NCBI GenBank assembly: GCA_017619615.1
Contig: JAFZRY010000020.1
Span: 62,001 to 126,000 of the forward strand
DNA: 64,000 nucleotides
Source of the DNA: Lachnospiraceae bacterium
GTDB lineage: Bacteria > Bacillota > Clostridia > Lachnospirales > Lachnospiraceae
Reading direction: 5' to 3'
The notes beneath the pieces are model-generated. The model did not search any database and was not told the DNA's origin. It was given only the letters and a program-made list of their open reading frames with translations. Made by a program: the position numbers and the translations under genes. Below, one piece after another: positions 42,983-53,110 of the stretch; positions within the stretch are counted from its first letter, which is position 1, and the number at the start of each line of letters is the position of its first letter.

Positions 42983-45034
42983 ATGGACTGGGAGCAGATC
43001 CCCGTGAAACAACTGGACGGGATAGGCCCGCAGACCGCCCTGGCCCTGGAAAAGATGGGCATCGGGCGGCTGGGGGACCTGCTGCGCTGTTATCCCGCGG
43101 ACTACGAGGAATTCCACGCGCCGGTCCCGGTGCGGGACGCCGTGCCCGGGAAGACCTGCGTGATCCGCGCGTCCATTGACACGGCCCCGTCCACTTACGG
43201 CTTCGGCAAAAACGCGATCCTGTCCTTCCGCGTGCGGGACCGCAGCGGCGCTTTGCGCGTCAGTTATTTTCATGCGCCGTACCTGAAGAGCAGCATTCAT
43301 AAATATGACGAGCGCGTGTTCCGCGGCCGCGTGCGCAACGGCGGGAAATACGGCCTCAGCATGGACCAGCCGGAGATGTTCGCCCCGGCGGATTACGAGA
43401 CCCTGCAGGGCTCGATCCGCCCGGTCTACAGCCTGCCCGCCGGTCTCTCCCGCAAACGCTTCCGGAAAGCGATGGAGCAGGCGCTGCGCTATGCGGACCA
43501 CTGGCCGGAGGTGCTGCCTCCGGAATACCTGCCCGCGGGCCTGCCCGGCAGCGCGGAAGCCATCCGGCAGATCCATTTCCCGGACTCCGTGCGCGCGCTG
43601 GAACAGGCGCGCAGCCGCCTGGTGCTGGAGGAATTCACGGCTTTCATCCTGCGCGTGCGGCTCATGCGGCAGGAGGAGAAGAACGCGGAAAACCCCTGTC
43701 CCATGCCGGACGGGGCTTTGCCGGAGGAAGCGCTGGCGAAACTGCCCTATGACCTGACGGGCGCGCAGAAACGGGCCCTGCGGGAGATCTCCGCGGACCT
43801 GGCCGGTAATAAACGCATGAACCGCCTGCTCCAGGGCGACGTGGGCTCCGGCAAGACGGCGGTGGCCCTGCTGGCGCTGCTGCGCGCGGTGGGCAACGGC
43901 TACCAGGGCGCGCTGATGGCACCGACGGAAGTGCTGGCAGAACAGCATTACGCAAAGATCTCCGCGCTGCTCGCGGAGTGGGGCATGCCGGTGAAAGCCA
44001 TGCTGCTGACTTCGTCGCGGAAGGCGGCGGAGAAGCGGGAAACGCTGCGGATGATCGCCGCCGGAGAGGCGGATCTGGTCATCGGCACGCACGCGCTGAT
44101 CCAGGAAGGCGTGATTTTCAGCCGCCTGGGCCTGATCATCACGGACGAGCAGCACCGCTTCGGCGTGCGGCAGCGGAACGTGCTGGCGGACAAGGGCGTT
44201 TCGCCCCACATGCTGGTCATGAGCGCCACGCCCATCCCCCGCACCCTGGCCATCATCCTGTACGGCGACCTGGACATCTCCGTGCTGGACGAACTGCCCG
44301 GCGGCCGCATCCCGATCAAGAATGCGGTGGTGCCGCCGTCATACCGTGAAAACGCGTACCGCCTGATCAAACGCGAAGCCGCCGCGGGCCATCAGTCCTA
44401 CATCATCTGTCCGCTCGTGGAAGAATCTGAAGGGCTGGACGCGGAAAACGTGGAGGATTACAGCGCGCAGGTGCAGGAGGCCCTGGGACCGGAGATCCGC
44501 GTGGGTAAATTGCACGGGCGGATGAAATCGGAAGAGAAAAACCGCGTGATGCGCGAATTCGCCGCCGGCCGCCTGCAGGTCCTGGTGGCGACCACCGTTG
44601 TGGAGGTGGGGGTCGACGTTCCCATGGCCACGGTCATGATGGTGGAGAACGCGGAGCGCTTCGGGCTGGCCCAGCTGCACCAGCTGCGCGGGCGCGTGGG
44701 ACGCGGGAACGCGCAGTCGTACGCGATCTTCGTGGACGGCTCCGGCCGCGGCGAACAAAACAGGCGCCTGGAAGTCATGCGCAGCACCAACGACGGCTTC
44801 CGCATCGCGGAAGAAGACCTCAAACTCCGCGGTCCGGGCGACCTGTTCGGCGTGCGCCAGAGCGGCGAGATGCACTTCGCGCTGGGCGACATCTACAGCG
44901 ACCACGCCCTGCTGCTGCAGGCGGCGTCCGTCGCGGGCCGGATCCAGGAAGAAGATCCCTCACTGGAAGCACCAAAGCATAGCGCTTTGCGGAAATATGT
45001 GTTAGAATACGGAGCGGAGGGTTACGGACTATGA
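42983..45034 (+). CDS. recG: ATP-dependent DNA helicase RecG
   Basis: 683 aa. RecG remodels stalled forks and branched recombination intermediates. The N-terminal wedge/OB-fold region is followed by the helicase domains: Walker A LQGDVGSGKTAVA, DEQH box, SATPIPRTLA and the motif VI region QLRGRVGRG. The TRG-type C-terminal tail is present. AAAAGGAGAGG precedes the ATG, and the stop overlaps galK (ATGA). Confidence 0.95.
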   Translation: MDWEQIPVKQLDGIGPQTALALEKMGIGRLGDLLRCYPADYEEFHAPVPVRDAVPGKTCVIRASIDTAPSTYGFGKNAILSFRVRDRSGALRVSYFHAPYLKSSIHKYDERVFRGRVRNGGKYGLSMDQPEMFAPADYETLQGSIRPVYSLPAGLSRKRFRKAMEQALRYADHWPEVLPPEYLPAGLPGSAEAIRQIHFPDSVRALEQARSRLVLEEFTAFILRVRLMRQEEKNAENPCPMPDGALPEEALAKLPYDLTGAQKRALREISADLAGNKRMNRLLQGDVGSGKTAVALLALLRAVGNGYQGALMAPTEVLAEQHYAKISALLAEWGMPVKAMLLTSSRKAAEKRETLRMIAAGEADLVIGTHALIQEGVIFSRLGLIITDEQHRFGVRQRNVLADKGVSPHMLVMSATPIPRTLAIILYGDLDISVLDELPGGRIPIKNAVVPPSYRENAYRLIKREAAAGHQSYIICPLVEESEGLDAENVEDYSAQVQEALGPEIRVGKLHGRMKSEEKNRVMREFAAGRLQVLVATTVVEVGVDVPMATVMMVENAERFGLAQLHQLRGRVGRGNAQSYAIFVDGSGRGEQNRRLEVMRSTNDGFRIAEEDLKLRGPGDLFGVRQSGEMHFALGDIYSDHALLLQAASVAGRIQEEDPSLEAPKHSALRKYVLEYGAEGYGL

Positions 45035-46284
45035 AAAACGGACTTTGGACTCCGGAAGAGATATACGGTGAAAGCGCCGCCGCGGCGCGGGCCCGGTTCG
45101 GGCAGCTGCGCGAAGCGTTTGCCCTGCAGTTCGGCCGTCCGGCGGAGCGTTTTTACCGCGCGCCGGGCCGCGTGGAACTGGGCGGCAACCATACGGACCA
45201 CCAGGGCGGCGTGACGCTGTCCGCAGCGGTGGACCTGGACATGATCGCGGCCATGGCATCCCGGGACGACGGACAGCTGAATCTGCTGTCCGAAGGCTAT
45301 CCCCTGATCAGCCTGTCTCTGACGGACACGGCCCTGCGCCCGGAAGAGAAGGGGACCACCCCGGCGCTCGTGCGAGGTATGCTGGCCGGTTTCGCGGAAC
45401 GGGGCGCGCTGCCGCCCGCCGGCCGCGGAGGCCTGGACATCTATATGGCGAGCCGTGTCCCGCAGGGCAGCGGCCTGTCGTCTTCGGCGGCTTTTGAGAT
45501 CCTGATCGGAACTATTCTAAACGATATGACCGGCTGTCCCGTGCCCGAAGCCGCCGACCTGGCCCGCCTGGCGCAGAAAACGGAAAACGAGTACTTCGGC
45601 AAGCCCTGCGGTCTGCTGGACCAGCTCAGCTGCGCGCACGGCGGCGTCATCTCCGTGGATTTCTCCGGGGAAGCGCCGTGGATCCGCCGCCTCTCCCTGG
45701 CGATGGAAGAGACGGACTACCGCCTGTTCATCGTCCTGTGCGGCGCCGGTCACGAGAACTTGACCGCGGAATACGCGGCGATCCCGGCCGAATGCTGCTT
45801 GGTGGCGGCGTATTTCGGGGAGAAGCGCCTGGCGCAGGTCCCGGAATCGGACTTTTACGACGCTCTGCCCGCCATCCGCAAAGAACTGGGCGACCGCGCC
45901 TGCCTGCGCGCCATCCACGTCTATGAGGAGAACCGCCGCGCGCTGGCGGAAGCCATGTGCCTGCTGCGCGGAAACATGGAGGGGTTCCTGCATCTGGTGC
46001 GCGAATCCGGCCGTTCCTCGGCCATGTATTTGCAGAACATCGTCCCCAGCGGCGAGATCCGGCATCAGGAGATGCTGCTGACCCTCGCTGTCTGCGAGAA
46101 TATCCTGCGCGGCCGCGGCGCGGTGCGCGTGCATGGCGGCGGCTTCGGCGGCACGGTCGAAGCGTTCGTCCCGCAGGACAAAACGGAAGAATTCCGGGAG
46201 CGGCTGGAGCGCCTGCTGGGGCCCGGCTGCGTGATCCCGCTGTCGATCAGCCCGGTGGGCGGAACAGGAGTGGCACTGCCGTGA
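45031..46284 (+). CDS. galK: Galactokinase
   Basis: 417 aa. GHMP kinase that phosphorylates galactose at C1, first committed step of the Leloir pathway. The substrate signature is RVELGGNHTDHQGG (common form GRxNLIGEHTDYN), the ATP loop is PQGSGLSSSAAFE and the C-terminal HGGGFGGT is present. The departures from the common signature suggest a divergent member that could act on a related sugar. Translationally coupled to recG upstream and to galM downstream. Confidence 0.85.
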   Translation: MKNGLWTPEEIYGESAAAARARFGQLREAFALQFGRPAERFYRAPGRVELGGNHTDHQGGVTLSAAVDLDMIAAMASRDDGQLNLLSEGYPLISLSLTDTALRPEEKGTTPALVRGMLAGFAERGALPPAGRGGLDIYMASRVPQGSGLSSSAAFEILIGTILNDMTGCPVPEAADLARLAQKTENEYFGKPCGLLDQLSCAHGGVISVDFSGEAPWIRRLSLAMEETDYRLFIVLCGAGHENLTAEYAAIPAECCLVAAYFGEKRLAQVPESDFYDALPAIRKELGDRACLRAIHVYEENRRALAEAMCLLRGNMEGFLHLVRESGRSSAMYLQNIVPSGEIRHQEMLLTLAVCENILRGRGAVRVHGGGFGGTVEAFVPQDKTEEFRERLERLLGPGCVIPLSISPVGGTGVALP

Positions 46285-47348
46285 ACATGCGATTTTTCGG
46301 ACAGGTCCCGGAAGGGGACGTTTATGAGGTAGTGCTGGAAAACCGCCGCGGGATGCGAGCCTCGATCCTGACCTTAGGCGCGACGCTCCGCAACCTGCAG
46401 GTCCCGGACGCGGAAGGCAATCTGCGGGACGTGGTTCTCGGCTACGACACGGCGGAAGAATATTACCGCGGTGACTGTTATCTCGGCGCTACGGTGGGCC
46501 GCTTCGCCAACCGAATCGGCGGCGCCGCGTTTACCCTGAACGGGAAGGAATACCGGCTGACCGCCAATGAGGGCAAAAACCAGCTCCACGGCGGCCCGGA
46601 CGGCTTTTTCCGCCGCCTGTGGACCCCCATCGTCAAAAGCGGGACGGAAGCGCTGTTCCGCCTGACCTCCCCGGACGGGGATATGGGCTTCCCCGGACAG
46701 GTCGAAACGGAGGTCTGTTACCGCCTGGAAGGGAACGCGCTGCGGATCTCGTACCGCGCATCCTGCACCGAAGCGACGCCGTTTTCGCTGACGAACCACA
46801 GTTATTTCAACCTCGCAGGCCACGCGGCCGGCCCGGTAGATGACCACCGGCTCACGGTGCGGGCGGATCATTACACGCCCACGGACGCTGAAATGATTCC
46901 CACCGGGGAGATCTGTCCCGTGGAAGGAACAGCCCTGGACCTGCGGCAGCCGGCCGCCCTTGGCACACTGTGGGACCACCCGGAACTGGCGCGCACCCGC
47001 GGCCTGGACCACAACTTCGTTTTGCAGCCCGGCGACGGCCCCGCCGCAGTCCTCTCTGAGCCGGCCGGCGGCCTGTCCCTGGAAGTATACACGGACCGCC
47101 CCGCCATCCAGATCTACACCGCCGGATTCCTGGCGCAGGCGCCGGGAAAGGAAGGCGCCGTTTACGGCCCGCATCACGCGGTCTGTCTGGAGACGCAGGC
47201 CTTCCCGGATGCTGTGAACCATGCGGACTTCCCGTCCTGCCTCCTGCAGCCGGGAGAAATCTGGGCGTCGGAGACTGTTTACCGTTTCGAAGGAGCCGGC
47301 ATTGCCAAAGGCAGACGGGCTCAGATGATATACATGAAGGATATTTGA
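46281..47348 (+). CDS. galM: Aldose 1-epimerase (galactose mutarotase)
   Basis: 355 aa. It interconverts alpha and beta anomers of galactose, supplying galactokinase with its alpha substrate. TVGRFANRIGGAAFTLNG, NQLHGGPDGFFRRLW, the catalytic histidine in LTNHSYFNLAG and the glutamate in VCLETQAFPDA are visible. The GTG at 46281 overlaps the galK stop and has AGGAG ten bases upstream; ATG 46287 is an alternative. galT and galE are not in the window. Confidence 0.92.
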   Translation: MNMRFFGQVPEGDVYEVVLENRRGMRASILTLGATLRNLQVPDAEGNLRDVVLGYDTAEEYYRGDCYLGATVGRFANRIGGAAFTLNGKEYRLTANEGKNQLHGGPDGFFRRLWTPIVKSGTEALFRLTSPDGDMGFPGQVETEVCYRLEGNALRISYRASCTEATPFSLTNHSYFNLAGHAAGPVDDHRLTVRADHYTPTDAEMIPTGEICPVEGTALDLRQPAALGTLWDHPELARTRGLDHNFVLQPGDGPAAVLSEPAGGLSLEVYTDRPAIQIYTAGFLAQAPGKEGAVYGPHHAVCLETQAFPDAVNHADFPSCLLQPGEIWASETVYRFEGAGIAKGRRAQMIYMKDI

Positions 47349-47360
47349 GGAGGGAACAAA

Positions 47361-47903
47361 ATGGAAATCACTATCTTTAACACCTGGAGCGCCGTCGGCC
47401 TCATCCTGGACGCCGTCCTGCTGGTCTGGCTGCTGCTTTCCACGATCCGCGGCGCCAAGAGCGGTTTCGTGTATTCCCTGGTCGGCCTGGTCACGGTCGT
47501 GATCGCCATCATCGGCGGCTGGCTCATTTCCGCCATTCTGGTGGATCCCGTCGCCAAACTTTTTTTCGGCGGCGATTCCGGCATCGGCCAGTTTGACAAC
47601 ACCACCGGCCGCAAGGTCGTGCAGGTCGCCATCGCCCTCGTCTGCGCGCTGATCATCGGCGTGCTCGTGAAACTCCTGGGCAAGGGCATTTCCACTACCC
47701 TGAACAAGATCCCCGTCGTCGGCGGCCTGAACCAGATCCTCGGCGCCGCGTTCGGCCTGGTCGTCACCCTGCTTTTCATCTTCGCCGCCCTGCTCGCCTG
47801 GAAGCACTTCTTCCCGGACGCGTACGCGAACGTCCTGAAGGGCGCGCCCCTCACCACCATCGCCGCGGAAAACAACCCGCTGGCGGGGCTGTTCGGCCAA
47901 TAA
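47361..47903 (+). CDS. CvpA family membrane protein
   Basis: 180 aa, four membrane helices. The N-terminal WSAVGLILDAVLLVWLLLS and SGFVYSLVGLVTVVIAIIGG match the CvpA family, named after a protein needed for colicin V production in E. coli; the function in Gram-positives is not settled. GAGGAGGG precedes the ATG, 12 nt after galM. The gene is followed by a dispersed palindromic element and a strong terminator. Confidence 0.8.
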   Translation: MEITIFNTWSAVGLILDAVLLVWLLLSTIRGAKSGFVYSLVGLVTVVIAIIGGWLISAILVDPVAKLFFGGDSGIGQFDNTTGRKVVQVAIALVCALIIGVLVKLLGKGISTTLNKIPVVGGLNQILGAAFGLVVTLLFIFAALLAWKHFFPDAYANVLKGAPLTTIAAENNPLAGLFGQ

Positions 47904-47904
47904 C

Positions 47905-47932
47905 GGGACACGGGGACGGTTCTTTCCATCCC
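47905..47932. repeat. 28-nt palindromic dispersed element, copy 2
   Basis: Reverse complement of the element at 20819-20846 with a single mismatch; the identity continues for another eight bases (GCTTTCCC). It begins one base after the cvpA stop codon. Confidence 0.75.
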
Positions 47933-47945
47933 GCTTTCCCATTAA

Positions 47946-47980
47946 AAAGGCCCGGCCGGATCGATCCCGGCCGGGTCTTT
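47946..47980. terminator. Bidirectional terminator between cvpA and the M3 peptidase gene
   Basis: CCCGGCCGG (47951-47959) pairs with CCGGCCGGG (47967-47975), extended on the outside by AAAGG/TCTTT. T-rich sequence flanks both ends (TCTTT on +, TTTTT on the minus strand), suiting the two convergent genes. Confidence 0.85.
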
Positions 47981-47999
47981 CTGTGCAACGGAAACAGTT

Positions 48000-49679
48000 T
48001 TACGCCAGCATCTTCAGCAGCTTTTCCACCTTCTCCGCCATCTCTTTCAGCGCCCCGGGCTCGAAAGGAGAGGGCAGCCCCGCGTCCTTCAGCAGATCGG
48101 GCCACAGCTCGGTCGCGCCTTTCTTGGACAGGGCGATGTAGCGCTTGAACGCGCCTTCATAATCCTCCTGCGAGGCCAGCAGGAACGCGAACGCCGCGGT
48201 CTGGGCCAGCACGTAGTCGATGTAGTAGAAGGGACTTTCGTAGATGTGCATCTGGTACTGCCAGCGCGTGCCTTCCTCCAGGTACGGCATGCCCTTGGTG
48301 GAGATCCACGGACGGAACTCGGCTTCCAGCTTGTTCCAGGCGGCTTTCCGCTCGGCCGGCGTCATGTCCGGGTTTTCATACACGATGTGCTGGAAATAGT
48401 CCACGATGGTGCCGTAGGGCAGGAACGTCAGCGCGTCCAGCGCGTGCATGTAGCGGTAATCCTTTTCCTTATCGCCGAAGAACTTGCCCATGTAGGGCCA
48501 GGCGAAGAATTCCATGCTCATGGAGTGTGTTTCCGCGGTCTCCATGCCCAGGCTCAGTTCGAACGGCTCGTTGTCGAAGCAGAACCAGGCATTCAGCGCG
48601 TGGCCGGCTTCGTGGGTCATGACGTCCACGTCGCCCGCGGTGCCGTTGAAGTTGGCCAGAATGAAGGGCTGCTTGTAGAGTTCGAACTCGGTGCAGTAGC
48701 CGCCGCCCCACTTGTTTTGGCGGGAATCCACGTCGAAGGCCTCGTTGTCCATCATCAGGTCGATGAAAGCGCCGGTCTCTTCGCCCATGGCGTGGTACAT
48801 TTCCTTGGCCGCCGCGAAGATCTCGGCCTTGCCGAAGGGCTTGGGATCGCCGCCGGCGATGACGACGTCGTTATCGTACAGCATGTAATCGCCGTCGATG
48901 CCCAGCTTCTTTGCGTTCTCCAGCCGCAGGCGCGCCACGACGGGCACGATGTCCTTCAGAATGTTCTGACGGAAGACGGCGATGGTCTCCTGATCGTAGC
49001 AGAGACGGCCCATGCGGTAATAACCCAGCTCCACGAAGTTCTTATAGCCCATCTTCTTGGCCATGCGGTCGCGGATGTGGACCAGGCGGTCGTAGATGTC
49101 GTCCAGCTCGGCCGCGTGCGCTTCCAGGCCCTTGCCCAGCGCTTCGTAGCACTCTTTACGGGTGGCGCGGTCATCGTCCTTGGCGTATTTCATGAGCAGC
49201 GTGCGGGGCATCTTTTCGCCGCGGAATTCAAATTCCATGCCGGCCATCAGCTTGCTGTATTCCATGACGACCTTGTTTTCTTCCTGCATGTCCTCAATGA
49301 TGGCGGGGGACATGGATTTGAGTTCGACCTCCCACTGACGGAAGACCAGCTTGCCGAGTTTTTCCTCCAGCTGCGGGCGGAAGGGGGACTCGAGCATGGC
49401 CTTGTAGTATCCCTGCAGCAGGGCGTAGGCCTGCGGGCCGACTTCGTCGTAGTATTCGTTCTCTGCGACGTAGAATTCGTCGACGGTGTTGATGGTGTAG
49501 CGCATGCTGGCCAGGGACGCGTTGGTGTAGAAGCGCTTGACGAGGGCGCGGAGTTCTTCGCGGGCGGCGAGGATCTCATCCACGGATCCGGCTTCACGGA
49601 TGGCTTTCACGATGGCAGGGACTTTTTCCTGTACTTCTTCAATGGTGACCCGTTCGTAGGGCAGTTCGCAGACTTTCAT
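48000..49679 (-). CDS. M3 family oligoendopeptidase
   Basis: 559 aa, a little shorter than PepF (about 600). Zinc metallopeptidase of the thimet oligopeptidase clan that degrades short cytosolic peptides. The active site HEAGHALNAWF is at about residue 355, with the glutamate ligand in METAETHSMSMEF further on. GAGGAGGAACC precedes the ATG. It lies nine bases after psuG on the same strand, so the two form an operon without an obvious shared pathway. Confidence 0.9.
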   Translation of the reverse strand: MKVCELPYERVTIEEVQEKVPAIVKAIREAGSVDEILAAREELRALVKRFYTNASLASMRYTINTVDEFYVAENEYYDEVGPQAYALLQGYYKAMLESPFRPQLEEKLGKLVFRQWEVELKSMSPAIIEDMQEENKVVMEYSKLMAGMEFEFRGEKMPRTLLMKYAKDDDRATRKECYEALGKGLEAHAAELDDIYDRLVHIRDRMAKKMGYKNFVELGYYRMGRLCYDQETIAVFRQNILKDIVPVVARLRLENAKKLGIDGDYMLYDNDVVIAGGDPKPFGKAEIFAAAKEMYHAMGEETGAFIDLMMDNEAFDVDSRQNKWGGGYCTEFELYKQPFILANFNGTAGDVDVMTHEAGHALNAWFCFDNEPFELSLGMETAETHSMSMEFFAWPYMGKFFGDKEKDYRYMHALDALTFLPYGTIVDYFQHIVYENPDMTPAERKAAWNKLEAEFRPWISTKGMPYLEEGTRWQYQMHIYESPFYYIDYVLAQTAAFAFLLASQEDYEGAFKRYIALSKKGATELWPDLLKDAGLPSPFEPGALKEMAEKVEKLLKMLA

Positions 49680-49688
49680 GGTTCCTCC

Positions 49689-50609
<921 letters not shown>

Positions 50610-50647
50610 GTCAATGATCCTTTGCTTTATTGAATTTTGCCGCAATT

Positions 50648-50676
50648 ATTATACAGGAAACGACAGGGATGTTCAA
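50648..50676 (-). promoter_or_regulatory. Promoter of psuG-pepF
   Basis: On the minus strand TTGAAC (50671-50676), 17-nt spacer, perfect TATAAT (50648-50653). Confidence 0.75.
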
Positions 50677-50699
50677 TCCCTATTTCAGGCCGCTTCCGC

Positions 50700-50728
50700 T
50701 TGCCCCCGCGCGCGGAAGGTGCTAAAAT
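50700..50728 (+). promoter_or_regulatory. Promoter of msrA-xseA-xseB
   Basis: TTGCCC (50700-50705), 17-nt spacer, TAAAAT (50723-50728), 37 nt before the msrA start. It is divergent from the psuG promoter. Confidence 0.6.
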
Positions 50729-50765
50729 ACAAGTCGGAATCCTTGCAGTATCGGGGGAGACGTTT

Positions 50766-51281
50766 ATGAAAGAAATCTATCTCGCGGGCGGATGCTTCTG
50801 GGGCATGCAGAAGTATTTCGACCAGTTCGACGGCGTGGCGGAGACCGAAGTGGGCTACGCCAACGGCCCTGCGGAAGCACCGTCCTATCAGGAAGTCTGC
50901 GCCAGCAGCGGGCACGCGGAGACGCTGCGCATCGGGTACGACCCAAAAAAAATCAGCCTGACGCAGCTGCTGGACTTCTATTTCCTCGTGATCGACCCGC
51001 TGTCCTATAACCGCCAGGGCGGCGATACCGGCGTGCAGTACCGGACCGGGATCTATTACACGGATGAAGCGGACCTCCCGGAGATCCGCACCGTGTATGA
51101 GCGCAAAGAGAAGAAAGCCGGCGCGCCGCTGGCCGTGGAACTGAAGCCCCTGCAGAACTTTTTCTCCGCGGAAGAGTATCACCAGAAGTACCTGGAAAAG
51201 AACCCCGGCGGCTACTGCCACATCCCGCCGCGCATGATGCATCTGCGGGACGGCGCGGGCGCCGGACAGGAAGAAGCATGA
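50766..51281 (+). CDS. msrA: Peptide-methionine (S)-S-oxide reductase
   Basis: 171 aa from the ATG at 50766 (MKEIYLAGGCFWG) with GGGGGAG upstream; longer in-frame starts would cross the promoter. MsrA repairs oxidised methionine. The catalytic cysteine is C10 in GCFWG, and the C-terminal YHQKYLEKNPGGYCHI is typical. No MsrB domain is fused. The stop codon overlaps the xseA start (ATGA). Confidence 0.95.
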   Translation: MKEIYLAGGCFWGMQKYFDQFDGVAETEVGYANGPAEAPSYQEVCASSGHAETLRIGYDPKKISLTQLLDFYFLVIDPLSYNRQGGDTGVQYRTGIYYTDEADLPEIRTVYERKEKKAGAPLAVELKPLQNFFSAEEYHQKYLEKNPGGYCHIPPRMMHLRDGAGAGQEEA

Positions 51282-52831
51282 TCAGACTGAGCGTTCCGTT
51301 TACGGAAAAAGACGAAGTGAAGAAATACGGAGCCCGCTGGAATCCCAACGGGAAGTTCTGGTATTATCCGGGCGGCGAACTGCCGGCGGAACTGCGGAAA
51401 TGGGCGCTGAAGGGGACGCAGGCGGATGCGGCGGCGAAGCCCCTTGAAACGCCGGCGGTCTCGAAAACGAACGGACTTTCCGCGGCCGAAGCCGGCCTGT
51501 TCACCGCGGCCGAGGCCGGCCTGTTCAGCACGCAGGAAACGTCCCCTGAACCCTTCCTCACCGTCTCCCAGCTCAGCGAACTCATCCGCACCCATTATTA
51601 CCGGGAACCCGCCTTCCGCAGCCTCCTGGTACGCGGCGAAGTGACCAACCTGAACGAGAAGATCCGCCAGGACGGCAGCGCGCACCTGTATTTCTCGCTG
51701 AAGGACCCGGACGCGCTGATCGGCTGCATCCTGTGGAAGGACGAAGTGAAAAGCGCGCTGGCGGCGCCGCTCAAAAACGGCCAGATGGTGTCCGTCAAAG
51801 GCTCGCTGGACTATTTCACCGGCCAGGGCAGAACGCAGCTCAAAGCGGAGCGCATTACGGAACTCGGCGTGGGCAACGCAAGCCTGGCCCTGCTGCAGCT
51901 GCATAAAAAACTGGAGCAGGAGGGGCTGTTCAGCCCGGAGTGGAAGAAGCCGATCCCGAAGCATCCGCAGGCGGTGGGGATCGTGACCTCGCGCAGCGGC
52001 CAGGCCATCCAGGACATCTGCAAAGTGGCGGCCAAGCGCGATCCGTATGTGCAGCTCGTGCTGTATCCGGTGACGGTGCAGGGAAAGCAGGCGGCGGAGA
52101 GCATCGTGAAGGGCATTCAGGCGCTGGACGCCTATGGGGTGGATACCATCATCGTGGGCCGCGGCGGCGGTTCGGAGGAGGAACTGTATTCGTACAACGA
52201 TGAAGCCGTTGTCCGCGCAGTGTTCGCTGCTAAAACGCCCGTCATTTCCGCGGTCGGCCACGCCGGCAACTGGACGCTGATCGACTTCGTCTCGGACAAG
52301 CGTGTAGCCACGCCCACCGAAGCGGCGGAAGAAGCCGTCCCGGACGTGATGGCGGAAATGCGCCGCCTGAAAACGCTGACCCGCGAGCTGCAGGCGGTCT
52401 TCCTGGGCCAGCTGCTGCAGAAAAAGAAGCGCCTGGAAGTGCAGCGCACCGCGCTGGAGGCCCGCCATCCGCGCCGCCTGCTGGAGGAACGGAAGACCCT
52501 GTACGCGTATCTGAAGGAAAAAATGGACGCCGCCGTGCAGGCCGTCCTGCAGCGGGACAAAAACCGTTTTGAACTGCAGGAAGCGGCGCTGCGTGCGGGT
52601 ATCGGCGCCGTATTCGACCGAAAAAAACACCGCTTCGAGCTGACCGTCGCCCGCCTGCACGGGCTGTCCCCGACGGCGAAGCTCGTGAAAGGTTTCGGCT
52701 ATATCAGCCTGGCCGGCGCGCCGCTCGTCAGTGTGGAACAGGCGCAGCCCGGCGATACCGTAGAGATCCGCATCCACGACGGCGCGCTGGAAGCCGGCGT
52801 CACGCATATCAGGAGGGAAAACGATGCCTAA
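51278..52831 (+). CDS. xseA: Exonuclease VII large subunit with N-terminal DUF5710-like domain
   Basis: 517 aa, about 70-100 longer than usual. Residues 1-45 (VPFTEKDEVKKYGARWNPNG, then KFWYYPGG) resemble DUF5710, a small domain otherwise known from primase-like and plasmid proteins. A linker with a duplicated AAEAGLF follows (about 65-85). The usual XseA starts near residue 92 with the OB fold (FLTVSQLSELI), and the nuclease domain has HPQAVGIVTSRSGQAIQDI and IIVGRGGGSEEELYSYND. The normal GHETD motif reads GHAGN: the His is kept but the Asp is Asn. xseB follows with an eight-base overlap. Confidence 0.88.
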   Translation: MIRLSVPFTEKDEVKKYGARWNPNGKFWYYPGGELPAELRKWALKGTQADAAAKPLETPAVSKTNGLSAAEAGLFTAAEAGLFSTQETSPEPFLTVSQLSELIRTHYYREPAFRSLLVRGEVTNLNEKIRQDGSAHLYFSLKDPDALIGCILWKDEVKSALAAPLKNGQMVSVKGSLDYFTGQGRTQLKAERITELGVGNASLALLQLHKKLEQEGLFSPEWKKPIPKHPQAVGIVTSRSGQAIQDICKVAAKRDPYVQLVLYPVTVQGKQAAESIVKGIQALDAYGVDTIIVGRGGGSEEELYSYNDEAVVRAVFAAKTPVISAVGHAGNWTLIDFVSDKRVATPTEAAEEAVPDVMAEMRRLKTLTRELQAVFLGQLLQKKKRLEVQRTALEARHPRRLLEERKTLYAYLKEKMDAAVQAVLQRDKNRFELQEAALRAGIGAVFDRKKHRFELTVARLHGLSPTAKLVKGFGYISLAGAPLVSVEQAQPGDTVEIRIHDGALEAGVTHIRRENDA

Positions 52832-53030
52832 CGAAACGATCAATAACCGGGAACCGTTCAACGTCGACGAAGCGCTGGACCGCCTCGAAGCCATCAACAA
52901 GCGTCTCGCGGAGGAGAACATCCCCCTGAACGAGGCGCTGGAACTGTACCGCCAGGGCGCGGTGCTGGCGGAGCGCTGCCGGAAACAGCTGGAAGGCGTG
53001 GAAAAAGAGCTTATCACGCTCCAGGGATGA
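52824..53030 (+). CDS. xseB: Exonuclease VII small subunit
   Basis: 68 aa. The helical-hairpin subunit that binds the C-terminal coiled region of XseA. FNVDEALDRLEAINKRLAEE and LNEALELYRQGAVLAERCRK are the family core. The start lies within the last codons of xseA, with AGGAGGG upstream. It is followed by an intrinsic terminator. Confidence 0.92.
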   Translation: MPNETINNREPFNVDEALDRLEAINKRLAEENIPLNEALELYRQGAVLAERCRKQLEGVEKELITLQG

Positions 53031-53052
53031 CCCCGCCTGTGAAATTTCTGTG

Positions 53053-53078
53053 AAACCGGACATTTTTGCCCGGTTTTT
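53053..53078 (+). terminator. Terminator after xseB
   Basis: AAACCGG (53053-53059) pairs with CCGGTTT (53070-53076) and runs into TTG. The hairpin lies directly against the -10 of the next promoter. Confidence 0.7.
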
Positions 53079-53086
53079 GTTATGAT
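53078..53086 (+). promoter_or_regulatory. Extended -10 promoter of the two-component operon
   Basis: TG-T-TATGAT is an extended -10; no good -35 hexamer is seen at the right distance because that DNA forms the preceding terminator. Confidence 0.45.
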
Positions 53087-53110
53087 AGTGTCAAAAGGAG
53101 GCGGCAGACC

